Shown here in pieces: positions 1-9,713 of a stretch of DNA of 64,000 nt. Both the position numbers and the translations under genes were made by a program. Location of the stretch: NCBI GenBank assembly GCA_031286695.1, contig JAITTY010000011.1:496001-560000 (forward strand), in the 5' to 3' direction. Every line of letters starts with the position of its first letter. Positions within the stretch are counted from its first letter, which is position 1. The notes below the pieces were generated by a model, which had not been told where the DNA came from, ran no database searches, and was given only the letters and a program-made list of their open reading frames with translations. Origin of the DNA: Sphingobacterium sp. GTDB taxonomy: Bacteria > Bacteroidota > Bacteroidia > Sphingobacteriales > Sphingobacteriaceae.

Positions 1-1473
1 CTTGACCCCGTAGCATCATGGTCCGAAGCTGCTGTCAAATTTCCTGTTAACCAAACTACAGATAAAGCCAAGTTAAATGTTTGGTTTACAGGAACGGGTA
101 CTTTAGACGTAGATATGCTTTCGTTATTTCCAGTAGACACCTGGAAAGGTAGACCGAAAGGTTTGCGTAAAGACATGGTCCAAATGCTTGCCGATATGAA
201 ACCTGGCTTTATCCGTTTTCCAGGAGGCTGTATTGTTGAGGGGAAAGATTTAGCCAATCGATTTCAATGGAAAAAAACAGTTGGACCAATTAGTGAACGA
301 GAGTTAATTATTAACCGATGGAATACTGAATTTAAACAGCGGTTGACACCTGATTATTTTCAGACCTTTGGTTTAGGATTTTATGAATACTTTTTGCTGG
401 CAGAAGATATCGGTGCATCTCCAGTTCCCATTCTCAATTGCGGCATGGCCTGTCAATTTAATACGGCGGAACTTGTGCCATTGGATGAACTTGAACCCTA
501 TGTTCAAGACGCTCTGGATCTGATTGAGTTTGCTAATGGTCCAACAGATACAAAATGGGGGAAATTACGGGCGGATATGGGACACCCCGAGCCTTTCCAT
601 CTCAAAATGCTGGGGGTTGGAAATGAAAATTGGGGGCCGCAATATATCGAAAGGTTGACCGTCTTCAAGAAAGCGCTGAACGAAAAGCATCCAGAGATCA
701 AAATTATCGCCAGTTCGGGCACTGATCCCGAGGGGGATCGCTTTGATTTCTTAAATGATAAGCTGCGGGCGATGAATATCAATATCATTGATGAACATTA
801 TTACCGCCCACCATCCTGGTTTCTATCTAGCGCCAATCGTTATGATAATTACGCTAGGAATGGGGTGAAAATTTTCGCGGGGGAATACGCTTCGCATACA
901 ACGCGACCAAACGGTCCAGGGAAAAGTACTTGGGAGGCTGCCCTCTCTGAGGCAGCTTTCATGACGGGGCTGGAACGAAATGGCGACGTGGTGGAGATGG
1001 CATCTTATGCACCATTATTCGGTCATGTCGATGGCTGGCAATGGTCACCGGATTTAATTTGGGTTGATAATTTGCAAGTATATGGCACACCGAGCTACCA
1101 AGTACAAAAATTATATGCGACCAATAAAGGGACAAGCATTGTGCCGATCAAACGGGATGGTGAATCCGTAGCAGGAAAAGATAGCCTATATGCTTCAGCA
1201 GTATATGATACGGCATCGCAGCAACTCATTGTGAAAGTTATCAATTACAATAGTAAGCCGATGAAAGTGAATCTTGATGTGGATTCGAAGAAAAAACTGA
1301 ATGCTACGGCACAGATTATTACGCTGGCCAATGCAGACCTTGATGTGAGCAATAGTCTGGAAGAACCTTTAAATATTCGTCCAAAAGACAGTACGGTTGT
1401 ATACAACGGTAAGAAGCTTGTTCAAACATTTGCGCCATACTCCTTTACGCTGATTAAATTGTCTGCGAAATAA
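1..1473 (+). CDS. GH51 alpha-L-arabinofuranosidase, 5'-truncated by window edge
   Basis: The frame is open from base 1 (LDPVASWSEAAVKFPV...), so the gene begins upstream of the window and the ATG at 115 is internal. The product is the C-terminal part of a GH51 retaining arabinofuranosidase, which would release terminal L-arabinose from arabinan or arabinogalactan. The acid/base Glu sits in VGNENWG (about residue 209 of the visible part) and the nucleophile Glu in AGEYA (about residue 295). FIRFPGGC and the C-terminal beta-sandwich are also present. It resembles the complete GH51 at 33574 along its whole visible length. Only 1 base separates its stop from the next ATG, so it is co-transcribed with the GH43 genes that follow. 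The family call is firm; the exact linkage cut is inferred. Confidence 0.93.
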   Translation, partial: LDPVASWSEAAVKFPVNQTTDKAKLNVWFTGTGTLDVDMLSLFPVDTWKGRPKGLRKDMVQMLADMKPGFIRFPGGCIVEGKDLANRFQWKKTVGPISERELIINRWNTEFKQRLTPDYFQTFGLGFYEYFLLAEDIGASPVPILNCGMACQFNTAELVPLDELEPYVQDALDLIEFANGPTDTKWGKLRADMGHPEPFHLKMLGVGNENWGPQYIERLTVFKKALNEKHPEIKIIASSGTDPEGDRFDFLNDKLRAMNINIIDEHYYRPPSWFLSSANRYDNYARNGVKIFAGEYASHTTRPNGPGKSTWEAALSEAAFMTGLERNGDVVEMASYAPLFGHVDGWQWSPDLIWVDNLQVYGTPSYQVQKLYATNKGTSIVPIKRDGESVAGKDSLYASAVYDTASQQLIVKVINYNSKPMKVNLDVDSKKKLNATAQIITLANADLDVSNSLEEPLNIRPKDSTVVYNGKKLVQTFAPYSFTLIKLSAK

Positions 1474-1474
1474 G

Positions 1475-2527
1475 ATGAATATCTGCATGCTCTTTTTTAT
1501 TACTCTGATGCTATTTACGAATAATTTGTTTGCACAGGTAAAGGAATCGGATCTGACCGCTTACTTAATGGTTTATTTTAAGGATGAAAGCCATGGTCTA
1601 TATGTTGCAGTCAGTCAGGATGGCTATTCGTTCACAGATATCAATAAGGGTAGACCAATTATTGCTGGTGATAGTATTGCACAGCAGAAAGGTATTCGAG
1701 ATCCCTATATCATGCGCGGAAAGGATGGTTATTTTTATATGGTCATGACGGATTTACATATCTACGGACAAAAGCAAGGGTATAGAAATACGGAATGGGA
1801 GCGCGACGGAGTCGCATTTGGCTGGGGCAACAATCGGGGTATTGTCTTAATGAAATCGGCTGATTTAATTCAGTGGACTCATACGGAGCTATACTTGGAG
1901 AAAGCCTTTAAAGGCTGGGAAAATGTGGGCTCCTTTTGGGCGCCGGAACTCATCTATGATGATCGGAATGGTAAAATGATGATTTATTTTACGATGCGGT
2001 TTGGCAATGGACTGAATCAACTCTATTATGCTTACTTAAATAAGGAGTTTACAGCATTTGAATCGGAACCACAGCTTTTGTTTCAATATCCCAAAGCAAA
2101 TAAGAATTATATCGATGGGGACATTACCCGGGTAGGCAACAAATATCATCTTTTTTATGTTGCTCATGACGGAGTTCCAGGTATTAAACAGGCTGTTTCA
2201 GACCACCCAAATGGACCCTATCAGTATGATGAGCGGTTTTATGATCCGGAGCCAAAGGCCTGCGAGGCTCCAAATGTCTGGAAAAGGATAGGGGAAGAAA
2301 AATGGGTGTTAATGTATGATATCTATGGGATATCACCACATAATTTTGGCTTCAGTGAAACAACAGATTTTAAAAATTTTGTTGATCTGGGGCATTTCAA
2401 TGTGGGTAAAATGAAATCTACTAATTTCAGTTCGCCTAAGCATGGGGCGGTCATTCCAATAACAAAGAAAGAGTTGGAACGATTAGCCAAACATTGGCAG
2501 TTTGATTTGTCGATACAAAAGAAATAA
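1475..2527 (+). CDS. GH43 family secreted arabinosidase-like enzyme
   Basis: A 350-residue protein with an N-terminal signal peptide (hydrophobic residues 4-19, cleavage near LFAQ). It has the five-bladed beta-propeller signatures of GH43: catalytic Asp in GIRDP (about residue 76), SFWAPEL (about 154), the pKa-modulating Asp region YIDGD (about 212) and the candidate acid Glu in CEAPNVW (about 264). Family members cleave alpha-L-arabinosyl or beta-xylosyl linkages; arabinose side chains of pectin fit this neighbourhood. It lies 1 base after the GH51 gene and 32 bases before a double GH43 gene, all on one strand, which suggests one arabinan-processing operon. The precise GH43 subfamily cannot be decided by eye. 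Confidence 0.88.
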   Translation: MNICMLFFITLMLFTNNLFAQVKESDLTAYLMVYFKDESHGLYVAVSQDGYSFTDINKGRPIIAGDSIAQQKGIRDPYIMRGKDGYFYMVMTDLHIYGQKQGYRNTEWERDGVAFGWGNNRGIVLMKSADLIQWTHTELYLEKAFKGWENVGSFWAPELIYDDRNGKMMIYFTMRFGNGLNQLYYAYLNKEFTAFESEPQLLFQYPKANKNYIDGDITRVGNKYHLFYVAHDGVPGIKQAVSDHPNGPYQYDERFYDPEPKACEAPNVWKRIGEEKWVLMYDIYGISPHNFGFSETTDFKNFVDLGHFNVGKMKSTNFSSPKHGAVIPITKKELERLAKHWQFDLSIQKK

Positions 2528-2559
2528 TGCTGGGCATTTATAAATGAAGTAACCTTGTT

Positions 2560-4479
2560 ATGAATAGAATAAAGTTAATATCCATCATAGGGGCTATTGG
2601 TGTAATGATAGCTTCGTTGCGCCCTGTATCGGCGCAGGAATATAAATCTGGCCCCTCGGAAAAAGATTTCGCAGGTTATCTATTTACCTATTTTAAAGGC
2701 AATGCAGTTGCGGATGAAGCCGTGTGTTTTGCGATTAGTACCGACGGTTATACATTCAGGGCGCTGAACAACAATCAGCCCATATTGGATTCTAAAATCA
2801 TCAGCAGTACTGGTGGGGTAAGGGATCCTCATATTTTAAGGGCTGAAGACGGAAAATCATTTTATATGGTGTTAACGGATATGACTTCATCCAAAGGATG
2901 GGATTCTAACCGGGCTATGGTTTTGTTAAAGTCTACGGATTTGATCCACTGGGATCATCATGTGATTAATATTCAACAACGCTATCAAGGACAGAAGGAC
3001 TTAAAAAGGGTTTGGGCACCGCAGACTATATTTGATCCTGGCGCAGGTAAATATATGGTTTACTGGTCCATGAAATACGGAGATCAACCCGATGTGATTT
3101 ATTATGCTTATGCAAATCGTGATTTTACAGATCTGGAGGGAGAACCTAAGGTATTGTTCTTGCCTAAAAACGGTCAATCTTGTATAGATGGGGATATTAT
3201 TGTTAAAAATGGTTTGTTCCATTTGTTTTATAAAACAGAGGGGAATGGGAAAGGGATAAAACAGGCGATCACAGACTCATTGACTTCAGGGAAATGGGTT
3301 GAACAACCTGGTTACAAACAGGCGACCGCAGATGATGTGGAAGGATCCGGGATTTTTAAACGCAATCAATCCGACACCTATATCTTGATGTATGATGTTT
3401 ATAAAAAGGGAAAATACCAGTTTTGTGAATCTCAGGATTTAGATCATTTTAAAGCGATAGATCAACAGATTGATATGGATTTTCATCCTAGACATGGTAC
3501 CATTTTACCGCTTTCGAGAAATGAATTGAACAGATTGGTAAAGCATTGGGGAAAACCAGCTGGAATCACCTTGAATCATGTAAAGAACCCCATATTGGAA
3601 GGATTTTATGCAGATCCAGATGTGTTGTATTCTAATAAGACAAAAAGATACTATATCTATCCGACGAGTGATGGCTTTGATGGCTGGGGTGGATATTACT
3701 TCAAAACTTTTTCTTCCACTGATCTGAAAGAATGGAAAGATGAGGGGGTAATATTAGATTTAAAAAGAGATGTATCGTGGGGCAACCACCATGCTTGGGC
3801 GCCTACCATTGCAGAAAAGAAAGTCAAGGGTGGGTATAAATATTATTATTATTTTACAGCAGCTCAGAAAATCGGTGTTGCGGTAGCGGACTCGCCAACG
3901 GGACCTTTTAAGGATTCCGGGAAACCGTTGATAGATTTCAAACCAAATGGTGTAAAGGGGGGGCAAGAGATCGATCCGGCTATTTTCACTGATCCCAAAA
4001 CCGGTAAAAGTTATCTTTATTGGGGAAATGGTCATCTTGCTGTAGCCGAACTCAATAAGGATATGGTCACAATCAAGGAAAATACGATCAAATTATTGAC
4101 ACCTGATCGAACATTTCGTGAAGGAACCTATGTCTTCTTCCGGAAAGGGATTTATTATTTCCTATGGTCGGAAAATGATACGCGCAGCGAAAATTATCGA
4201 GTTCGTTATGGTACTTCAACCTCTCCTATGGGACCAATTCAAATCCCCGAAGATAACCTTATTTTGCAGAAAGATGTTGCTCTTGGAATTTATGGCACGG
4301 GACATAATTCGGTCTTACAGCTACCAGGAAAAGACGAATGGTACATTGTTTATCATCGATTTAGCTATCCTAAGGGAATTACGATGGGAGACGCTGCTGG
4401 GTATAACAGAGAAGTGTGTATGGACAAATTGCAGTTTGGCCTGGGTGGGAAGATTCTTCCAGTCGTACCGAGCCATTAA
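2560..4479 (+). CDS. Double-domain GH43 protein
   Basis: A 639-residue secreted protein (signal peptide ending near VSAQ) carrying two complete GH43-type propellers in tandem. Domain 1 (about 30-330) shows GVRDP (about 87), RVWAPQ (150), CIDGD (209) and VEGSG (260). Domain 2 (about 340-639) shows YADPDV (348), HAWAP (410), EIDPAI (468) and FREGTY (518). Both retain the Asp/Asp/Glu signatures, so both could be active. Domain 1 resembles the single-domain GH43 just upstream, whereas domain 2 is of a different GH43 type, so this is a fusion and not an internal duplication. It is the last gene of the operon; its stop is 9 bases from the stop of the convergent DUF294 gene, and no T-tailed hairpin is seen there. 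Confidence 0.88.
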   Translation: MNRIKLISIIGAIGVMIASLRPVSAQEYKSGPSEKDFAGYLFTYFKGNAVADEAVCFAISTDGYTFRALNNNQPILDSKIISSTGGVRDPHILRAEDGKSFYMVLTDMTSSKGWDSNRAMVLLKSTDLIHWDHHVINIQQRYQGQKDLKRVWAPQTIFDPGAGKYMVYWSMKYGDQPDVIYYAYANRDFTDLEGEPKVLFLPKNGQSCIDGDIIVKNGLFHLFYKTEGNGKGIKQAITDSLTSGKWVEQPGYKQATADDVEGSGIFKRNQSDTYILMYDVYKKGKYQFCESQDLDHFKAIDQQIDMDFHPRHGTILPLSRNELNRLVKHWGKPAGITLNHVKNPILEGFYADPDVLYSNKTKRYYIYPTSDGFDGWGGYYFKTFSSTDLKEWKDEGVILDLKRDVSWGNHHAWAPTIAEKKVKGGYKYYYYFTAAQKIGVAVADSPTGPFKDSGKPLIDFKPNGVKGGQEIDPAIFTDPKTGKSYLYWGNGHLAVAELNKDMVTIKENTIKLLTPDRTFREGTYVFFRKGIYYFLWSENDTRSENYRVRYGTSTSPMGPIQIPEDNLILQKDVALGIYGTGHNSVLQLPGKDEWYIVYHRFSYPKGITMGDAAGYNREVCMDKLQFGLGGKILPVVPSH

Positions 4480-4488
4480 AATGGCCTA

Positions 4489-6402
4489 TTACCCAAAGAG
4501 GTTACTGGTGAATTTTAATTTAATCCCCAGCTGGAAGTTATTGATCGTTTTAAATATTTCTTTAATGGTTGCCTTTTCAATATTTGTCAGACTGTCCATC
4601 GGTACATAATTGTTTGGGCTTAGTTTGGCTATCCGAATCTGATTCGCTTGATTTTTCAGGCGAATCGACATCAGGTAGTAGTAAGATTGATGCAATTCTT
4701 CATATTGTTCCTGCCTGAAAATCCCCAATTCGAGTAGCTGTTTGAGTCTTCCACCGGTATTTTCCTCATAAATTCGGTTTTTCAGGGCATATACACGAAC
4801 CAAATCAACAATAGGTGTCATTGCTTTTTTTATGTTGAAGACTTCGGAAGATCCGATAGTTTGCGTTTTTATCGCCTTAAAAAATGTTAGCGGAGGTTCA
4901 TACTGTAGGGCATTTTTTGCGATAAATGTAAAAAAGCGCTCGTTGGGTTTTTGTAATTCGATATTGAGAAACTCTTTAAGCTGGTCTATAATGTGTTGGT
5001 CACCATACAGTCGGCGACAGTCAAAGAATGTTGAAAACTTAATTGCATTCTCGGGAATACTTTCTTCGATCCATTTTTTGTAGTTGTTTTTCCAATGTGA
5101 AAGTGAATGTGTCCATTCAGGATTGCTAGCCATATATCCTCCTGTACAATAGCTGAAACCTATTGTATTTAAATGATCAGATACACGACTTGCAAAGTCC
5201 AGGAAATAATCGCGGACGAGCTCACGCTGTTCATTGGCTTTATCTTCATAAATAATCGCATTATCCTGATCTGTCATCAAAGTTTGTTCTTTTCTCCCTT
5301 CACTACCAGTCACCATGAAGACAAATTTTGCCGGCGGTTCGCCGATCTCTTCGATTACTTTTTCGATTACTTTTAATGCAATACTGTCCGCTACAGTTGT
5401 AATCACTTGATTGGCAATTTCAGCATTTACTCCCCTTCCGAGCAATTGATGGATAATTTCTGGAACGTTGTTCCACTTTTCACGCAATTCGTCTAAAGTT
5501 TCTGCTAGTTTGACCGATTGAATAAATACGAGTGGAGATTGTCCTTGCTCACTCAATAATCTATTTCGACTTAGGAATCCAACGTAATTCCCTCCTTTTT
5601 CAACGAGAAGGTATCTTGATTTTGTCCGGAACATTTTTAGCACAGCTTCATAGAGATAAGCTTGATCGGGAATACTGACAATGGGATTGTCCATTGCTTC
5701 GCTAATCGGACGGTCAGCAGCTATCTGTAGAGCAAGGACATTATCCCGCAAGGTCATATCTGTAGCATAGCCGATAATGCCATTTTCGTCTTTGATAAAG
5801 ACACAACTTACCTTTTGCTTGGCCATCGTCTTCGCAACCTCAAAAATGGGGGTTTCAGCGGCACAGGCAACAATATCTTTGTAGGTGATATGTTCTATCT
5901 TTCGTGAATACAATTGATCCGCAGCAAAGTAGCTCTCCTCAAAAGACGCTGGGGATTTGACAAAGTGTGAAAACTCCTCATCTAACATCCTTTTTCCAAA
6001 AGAATTGGTGAAGAAATGAAAGAACTCTTCGTTAGCATTACAAAGCTCAATAAAATTTTTCCTTGGTAATCGATAGATGATTGTACCTTTCTTGGCGATG
6101 ACAGATTTTAACGCTTTTGTCCGATTCAATAAGACCGAAATACCGCCAAAACAATAAGGCATATGATGGATTTCTACTAATCGTTTATTATCTGAAGCAT
6201 CTAAGAAAAATGTTTCGTATTCTCCTTCGAAGATTAAGTCTACTCCATCCATATCGGTAATATTCTGTCGATAGACCAGGGTGTCTTTGGAGAAACGATG
6301 TTCATAAAGTATATCGACGATACTTTGCTGAAGGGTTTCGGGCAATGCCTGAAATGGTTGGGTTGATTTCAGCAAGGATAGGAGGGATTCGTTTTTTTTC
6401 AT
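4489..6402 (-). CDS. cNMP-binding/CBS/DUF294 nucleotidyltransferase-like protein
   Basis: A 637-residue cytoplasmic protein without signal peptide. Order of parts: a cyclic-nucleotide-binding-like beta-roll (about 10-140), a CBS pair (about 165-290), a DUF294 putative nucleotidyltransferase domain with GSEGRKEQTLMTDQDNA (about 365-382; the G-S-G-R plus D-x-D pattern of GlnD-type transferases), and the helical DUF294 C-terminal domain. Proteins with this architecture are thought to sense nucleotides, but their target is generally unknown. It lies 10 bases downstream of the exonuclease gene on the same strand; the two commonly form a pair in Bacteroidota. It is not part of the sugar-utilization genes around it. 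Confidence 0.88.
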   Translation of the reverse strand: MKKNESLLSLLKSTQPFQALPETLQQSIVDILYEHRFSKDTLVYRQNITDMDGVDLIFEGEYETFFLDASDNKRLVEIHHMPYCFGGISVLLNRTKALKSVIAKKGTIIYRLPRKNFIELCNANEEFFHFFTNSFGKRMLDEEFSHFVKSPASFEESYFAADQLYSRKIEHITYKDIVACAAETPIFEVAKTMAKQKVSCVFIKDENGIIGYATDMTLRDNVLALQIAADRPISEAMDNPIVSIPDQAYLYEAVLKMFRTKSRYLLVEKGGNYVGFLSRNRLLSEQGQSPLVFIQSVKLAETLDELREKWNNVPEIIHQLLGRGVNAEIANQVITTVADSIALKVIEKVIEEIGEPPAKFVFMVTGSEGRKEQTLMTDQDNAIIYEDKANEQRELVRDYFLDFASRVSDHLNTIGFSYCTGGYMASNPEWTHSLSHWKNNYKKWIEESIPENAIKFSTFFDCRRLYGDQHIIDQLKEFLNIELQKPNERFFTFIAKNALQYEPPLTFFKAIKTQTIGSSEVFNIKKAMTPIVDLVRVYALKNRIYEENTGGRLKQLLELGIFRQEQYEELHQSYYYLMSIRLKNQANQIRIAKLSPNNYVPMDSLTNIEKATIKEIFKTINNFQLGIKLKFTSNLFG

Positions 6403-6412
6403 GAATACGGCA

Positions 6413-7033
6413 TTAAAATAGATTATTGAACTCGGTTTGTTGGTTTAGGATCTCTTGATCGGACAGATCTTTTCGTTGGATCATTTCAAAATAGCATTTC
6501 GCTGTGATCTCAGCATCTTTCTCGGCATTGTGTATATTTTCGGGCAGAGCCAGGAAAAGTGATTCATGTAATAATGAAAGCGGAAGATGGACCATATGTG
6601 GGTTTCTAACATACCTTTTGCTATGCAGCAAAGTGCAAAAGTACTTTAAGTCGCCAAATGGTAGCGGGAGATTGGAACGATAGAATTCAGCCGATAATAC
6701 TTGCAGGTCAAACGAAAGAAAATGTCCGACGATTTGCGGTTTATATTTTTTGATGTCATGACTGAGTTTACGCAGTACCTCTTTTTTCTTTTCGCCGTGC
6801 TTCATTAAAAAAGGTGGAGTCAATCCGTGTATTTGCTCTGAGGCAGGACTGATCGGTATTAGCGGTTCATAAATATATTTACTCGTACGTTTAACTTCAT
6901 TTTGTTCTTCGTCAAAAATAATCCAAGCTAATTGCAATACATGCGGCCAGTTGTCGCTGTCGGTGTACTTTTTATTCCATTTTTTCGGCAGTCCGGATGT
7001 TTCGGTATCTATGAATAACAAATATTTTTTCAA
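6413..7033 (-). CDS. DnaQ-like 3'-5' exonuclease (DEDD fold)
   Basis: A 206-residue protein of the RNase T/DnaQ superfamily. The ExoI motif DTETSG is at residues 9-14, the ExoII region around VGHFLSFDLQVL (about 100-111), and the ExoIII region NAEKDAEITAKCYF follows near the C-terminus (about 168-181). It probably trims DNA or RNA 3' ends. The start is a TTG (7033 downward): no in-frame ATG lies upstream before a stop, and MKKYLLFIDTETSG aligns with the usual family start. It precedes the DUF294 gene by 10 bases. A decayed partial copy of its 5' half and leader lies at 9714-9978. Confidence 0.86.
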   Translation of the reverse strand: MKKYLLFIDTETSGLPKKWNKKYTDSDNWPHVLQLAWIIFDEEQNEVKRTSKYIYEPLIPISPASEQIHGLTPPFLMKHGEKKKEVLRKLSHDIKKYKPQIVGHFLSFDLQVLSAEFYRSNLPLPFGDLKYFCTLLHSKRYVRNPHMVHLPLSLLHESLFLALPENIHNAEKDAEITAKCYFEMIQRKDLSDQEILNQQTEFNNLF

Positions 7034-7457
7034 GGAAGTATTTATAATAAGTAGTTAAAAGTAATCAAAATTTACTGCAGGATAAGCAGCCATAGCGATG
7101 TTGTGGTTATAAGACGATTTAGAATGAAAAATTTACTAGCAAGTTACGGAAGAATATTGGAAGTTTTAAGAAAAATATCGATCGTGATAATGCCCTACTA
7201 GCATGCTGCCTCGTATGATATTTGCCGAAGCGATCACTGAGCATCTTACTCTTTTGAGAATACATTCGGTATTAATTTCTGTCGACCTGGAATAACAACT
7301 ATCCCATTTGTGTGTGGGATAGTTAAGTAATCAAAGAAAAGAAAATAACGATAAAATGTTTTTGAGACAATATGAATAAAAATTGAAACGATTTTATGAT
7401 TTTACATCTAATGGGAATCAGTAACTTGGAATTACGATTAACCAAAAATAAAGCATA
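7034..7457. other. Intergenic region between divergent genes
   Basis: These 424 bases separate the leftward exonuclease gene from the rightward propeller gene. The only clear structure is a perfect inverted repeat at 7297-7324: two 10-base arms, AACTATCCCA and its complement, around an 8-base loop. No T-run follows it. Bases 7034-7081 are repeated near 9930-9978. No TAnnTTTG box in the PUL promoter arrangement was found upstream of the gene at 7458. Confidence 0.5.
7297..7324. repeat. Perfect 10-bp inverted repeat
   Basis: AACTATCCCA, 8 bases, TGGGATAGTT. It may be an operator for the gene at 7458 or an RNA hairpin. The arm GGGATAGTTAAG resembles the CAGGATAGTTAA at 60540 but lacks a -7 box at the matching distance. 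Confidence 0.5.
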
Positions 7458-8495
7458 ATGAAAGACGACCAAAGCCAGAACCAAGTAAAGAGCAGTGTTA
7501 TGCTATTGTTTTTTCTCGTTATGGTATTTTTTGCACAAGCTCAGGAGAAGGAAAAAATTCATAAAGCACCTGCCCCCTTATTTCGCGATCCTATTACCGA
7601 TGGAGCGGCAGATCCAGCAATGTTTTATAATCCGATTGACAAAGAATGGTGGATGCTGTATACTCAACGTAGGGCGAATTTGGAACTTCCAGAAGTGGCA
7701 TTCTGTTATGGAAATAGTATTGCTATAGCTTCGTCCAACGATCATGGTAAATCATGGATATATCGAGGTACCCTCGATCTTGAGTTTGAACATGGACAGA
7801 ATACTTTTTGGGCACCTGATATTGTATTTGATCGCGGCGAATTTCATCTTTTCGTCTCCTATATCCAAGGGGTAAGAAGTCAATGGGGTGGGGAGGCAAA
7901 GTTAGCGCATTATACCAGTAAAGATTTATGGAATTGGAAATTTCATGATTTTTCGGACGTAGGAGTGCAGAATGTGATTGATGGTTCGCTCATTAAAATG
8001 CGAGATGGTAATTGGCGCATGTTCTTTAAAGGGCCGCAGAGCCTGACGATGATGACCGATAGTAAGGATTTGGTAACTTGGAAAGCACATCCTGAACCCG
8101 TAATTAAAGGAGAGGCGCATGAAGGCCCTAATGTATTTGAATTTGCCGGATTTTACTGGATGTTGACTGACGAATGGCATGGTATGCGCGTGTATAGATC
8201 GAAGGATCTAACCCATTGGGAGAAACAAGGGATGATTTTGGATGATATAGGTATACGTCCCGACGACAGTCCGACAGGTGCACATGGTGATGCGGTAGTT
8301 ACGGGAGGTAAGGCTTATGTGTTTTATTTTACGCATCCGGGCCGGAAAACACACGTTGATGCCACATTGAATGCCGCGGGAGTATATCCTTATCAGGAAA
8401 GACGTTCATCCATCCAGGTTGCAGAATTGGTTTACAAAGATGGAACACTAAAATGTAAGCGTAACGAAGACTTTGATTTTCTTATGGCTGATTAG
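7458..8495 (+). CDS. Secreted GH43-like beta-propeller glycosidase
   Basis: A 345-residue protein with a hydrophobic segment at residues 14-29 (LLFFLVMVFFAQAQ) preceded by a polar stretch, an unusually long n-region for a signal peptide. Propeller signatures match the GH43/GH117-type clan: ADPAMFY (about 50), TFWAPDIVFD (about 116), NVIDGSLIK (about 172), HEGPNVFEF (about 221) and GAHGDAVV (about 274). An Asp/Asp/Glu triad is plausible from these motifs, but the substrate cannot be read from the sequence. The neighbouring gene also encodes a propeller, and both sit between two copies of exonuclease-gene sequence. The start at 7458 is the first in-frame ATG after an A-rich leader; Met15 would leave a signal peptide without basic residues. 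Confidence 0.75.
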   Translation: MKDDQSQNQVKSSVMLLFFLVMVFFAQAQEKEKIHKAPAPLFRDPITDGAADPAMFYNPIDKEWWMLYTQRRANLELPEVAFCYGNSIAIASSNDHGKSWIYRGTLDLEFEHGQNTFWAPDIVFDRGEFHLFVSYIQGVRSQWGGEAKLAHYTSKDLWNWKFHDFSDVGVQNVIDGSLIKMRDGNWRMFFKGPQSLTMMTDSKDLVTWKAHPEPVIKGEAHEGPNVFEFAGFYWMLTDEWHGMRVYRSKDLTHWEKQGMILDDIGIRPDDSPTGAHGDAVVTGGKAYVFYFTHPGRKTHVDATLNAAGVYPYQERRSSIQVAELVYKDGTLKCKRNEDFDFLMAD

Positions 8496-8576
8496 AATTC
8501 AGCAGAAGGCTAATGTGACCTTTTTATTGGTCAAAAGTCAGTTTGCTCGTGGTTTATCCGTTACAAGATGTTAAAT

Positions 8577-9599
8577 ATGAAGACAAAAAGCTATAAAATG
8601 TATCACTTAGTATCTCTAAGCAGTCTATGGATTGCATTGGTAATTATGGGAGCTTTGCAGGCTCTTCCTGCATACGCACAGGAAAAGCCTGCCATGTATT
8701 TTACTGACACCTCTTCGGGTAAGCCGATCGCCAAGGATCCTAAGATAATCCATTTTAAAGCCACATATTGGATGTATTACTCTATTCCTGGTAAAGATAG
8801 GGCCGGTTGGCACATTGGGATCGCGCAGAGCACAAACTTAAAAGACTGGCATAAGGTCGGTGAGCTGAATAGCGAAGCACCTTATGAGCGTCAGGGTTTA
8901 TGTGCTCCAGGAGCACTGGTAAGAGGCGATACTGTACACCTTTTTTATCAGACTTATGGCAATGGGGCCAGAGATGCTATCTGCCACGCTTATTCTATAG
9001 ACGGTATCCATTTTGTTCGTAATAGGAGCAATCCTATTTTCAGACCTCATGGGGATTGGACGAATGGACGGGCGATTGATGCTGAAGTGCAGCTCTATAA
9101 AGAGCATTATTTTCTCTATTTCGCTACTCGCGATCCTACAGGAGAAGTGCAGTTACAAGGAGTGGCTACAGCACCTATCGGCACCGATTTTAGTCGTAAA
9201 GATTGGAAGCAAGCTTCAGACAGTTCTATTCTCAAACCTATATTGCCTTGGGAGGGAAAATGTATTGAAGCGGCATCAGTAATTGAACATCAGGGCGTAC
9301 TCTATATGTTTTATGCAGGTAGTTATAACAATGAGCCGCAGCAAATTGGATTGGCTAGTAGTCGGGATGGTATCCATTGGAATCGAGTGCAGCAAACACC
9401 TTTTTTAGCCAGTGGTAAGATAGGGGATTGGAATGTGAGCGAATCTGGACACCCAGATATTTTTCGGGCAGTAGATGGTCAATATTATCTTTTCTTTCAA
9501 GGAAATTGTACTGGTGATGGACAATCTTGGTATTTGTCTAACCGTCGGTTACGATGGAAAGAGACTTTGCCCAGTTTGATAAAGGAGGAACCAAAATGA
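8577..9599 (+). CDS. Secreted five-bladed propeller glycosidase-like protein
   Basis: About 340 residues with a signal peptide ending near AYAQ. Propeller repeats are visible: AKDPKIIHF, CAPGALVRG, AIDAEVQLY, CIEAASVIEH and GHPDIFRA, each followed by a YxFYxxx-type strand. This is the fold of the GH43/GH32/GH117/GH130 superfamily; possible acidic residues are Asp in AKDPK, Asp in AIDAE and Glu in CIEAAS. I do not recognise the family well enough to name a reaction. An ATG nine bases upstream (8568) is also in frame; 8577 (MKTKSYK) gives a normal basic signal-peptide start. The gene follows the propeller gene at 7458 by about 80 bases and is probably co-transcribed. Confidence 0.72.
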   Translation: MKTKSYKMYHLVSLSSLWIALVIMGALQALPAYAQEKPAMYFTDTSSGKPIAKDPKIIHFKATYWMYYSIPGKDRAGWHIGIAQSTNLKDWHKVGELNSEAPYERQGLCAPGALVRGDTVHLFYQTYGNGARDAICHAYSIDGIHFVRNRSNPIFRPHGDWTNGRAIDAEVQLYKEHYFLYFATRDPTGEVQLQGVATAPIGTDFSRKDWKQASDSSILKPILPWEGKCIEAASVIEHQGVLYMFYAGSYNNEPQQIGLASSRDGIHWNRVQQTPFLASGKIGDWNVSESGHPDIFRAVDGQYYLFFQGNCTGDGQSWYLSNRRLRWKETLPSLIKEEPK

Positions 9600-9713
9600 C
9601 AACTTATATTAAACCTTTTTTAATATATGATGTATCTGATTCTAAATCCAAACTCTTATAGATTCGACCGAACTAGACAATTACTTATCTGGAGTTAGCT
9701 TGATATTGGCTGT

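Noticed and set aside
115..1473. Start of the first GH51 gene at the ATG at 115.
   Set aside because: The frame is open to base 1 with sequence matching the region upstream of the same point in the GH51 at 33574, so the ATG is internal.
4118..4609. A 163-codon plus-strand ORF running over the end of the double GH43 gene.
   Set aside because: Out-of-frame overlap with both the GH43 and DUF294 genes, with no recognisable protein features.
9606..9625. ATATTAAA/TTTAATAT hairpin after the propeller gene as a terminator.
   Set aside because: The stem is all A/T with no T-run after it; too weak to call.
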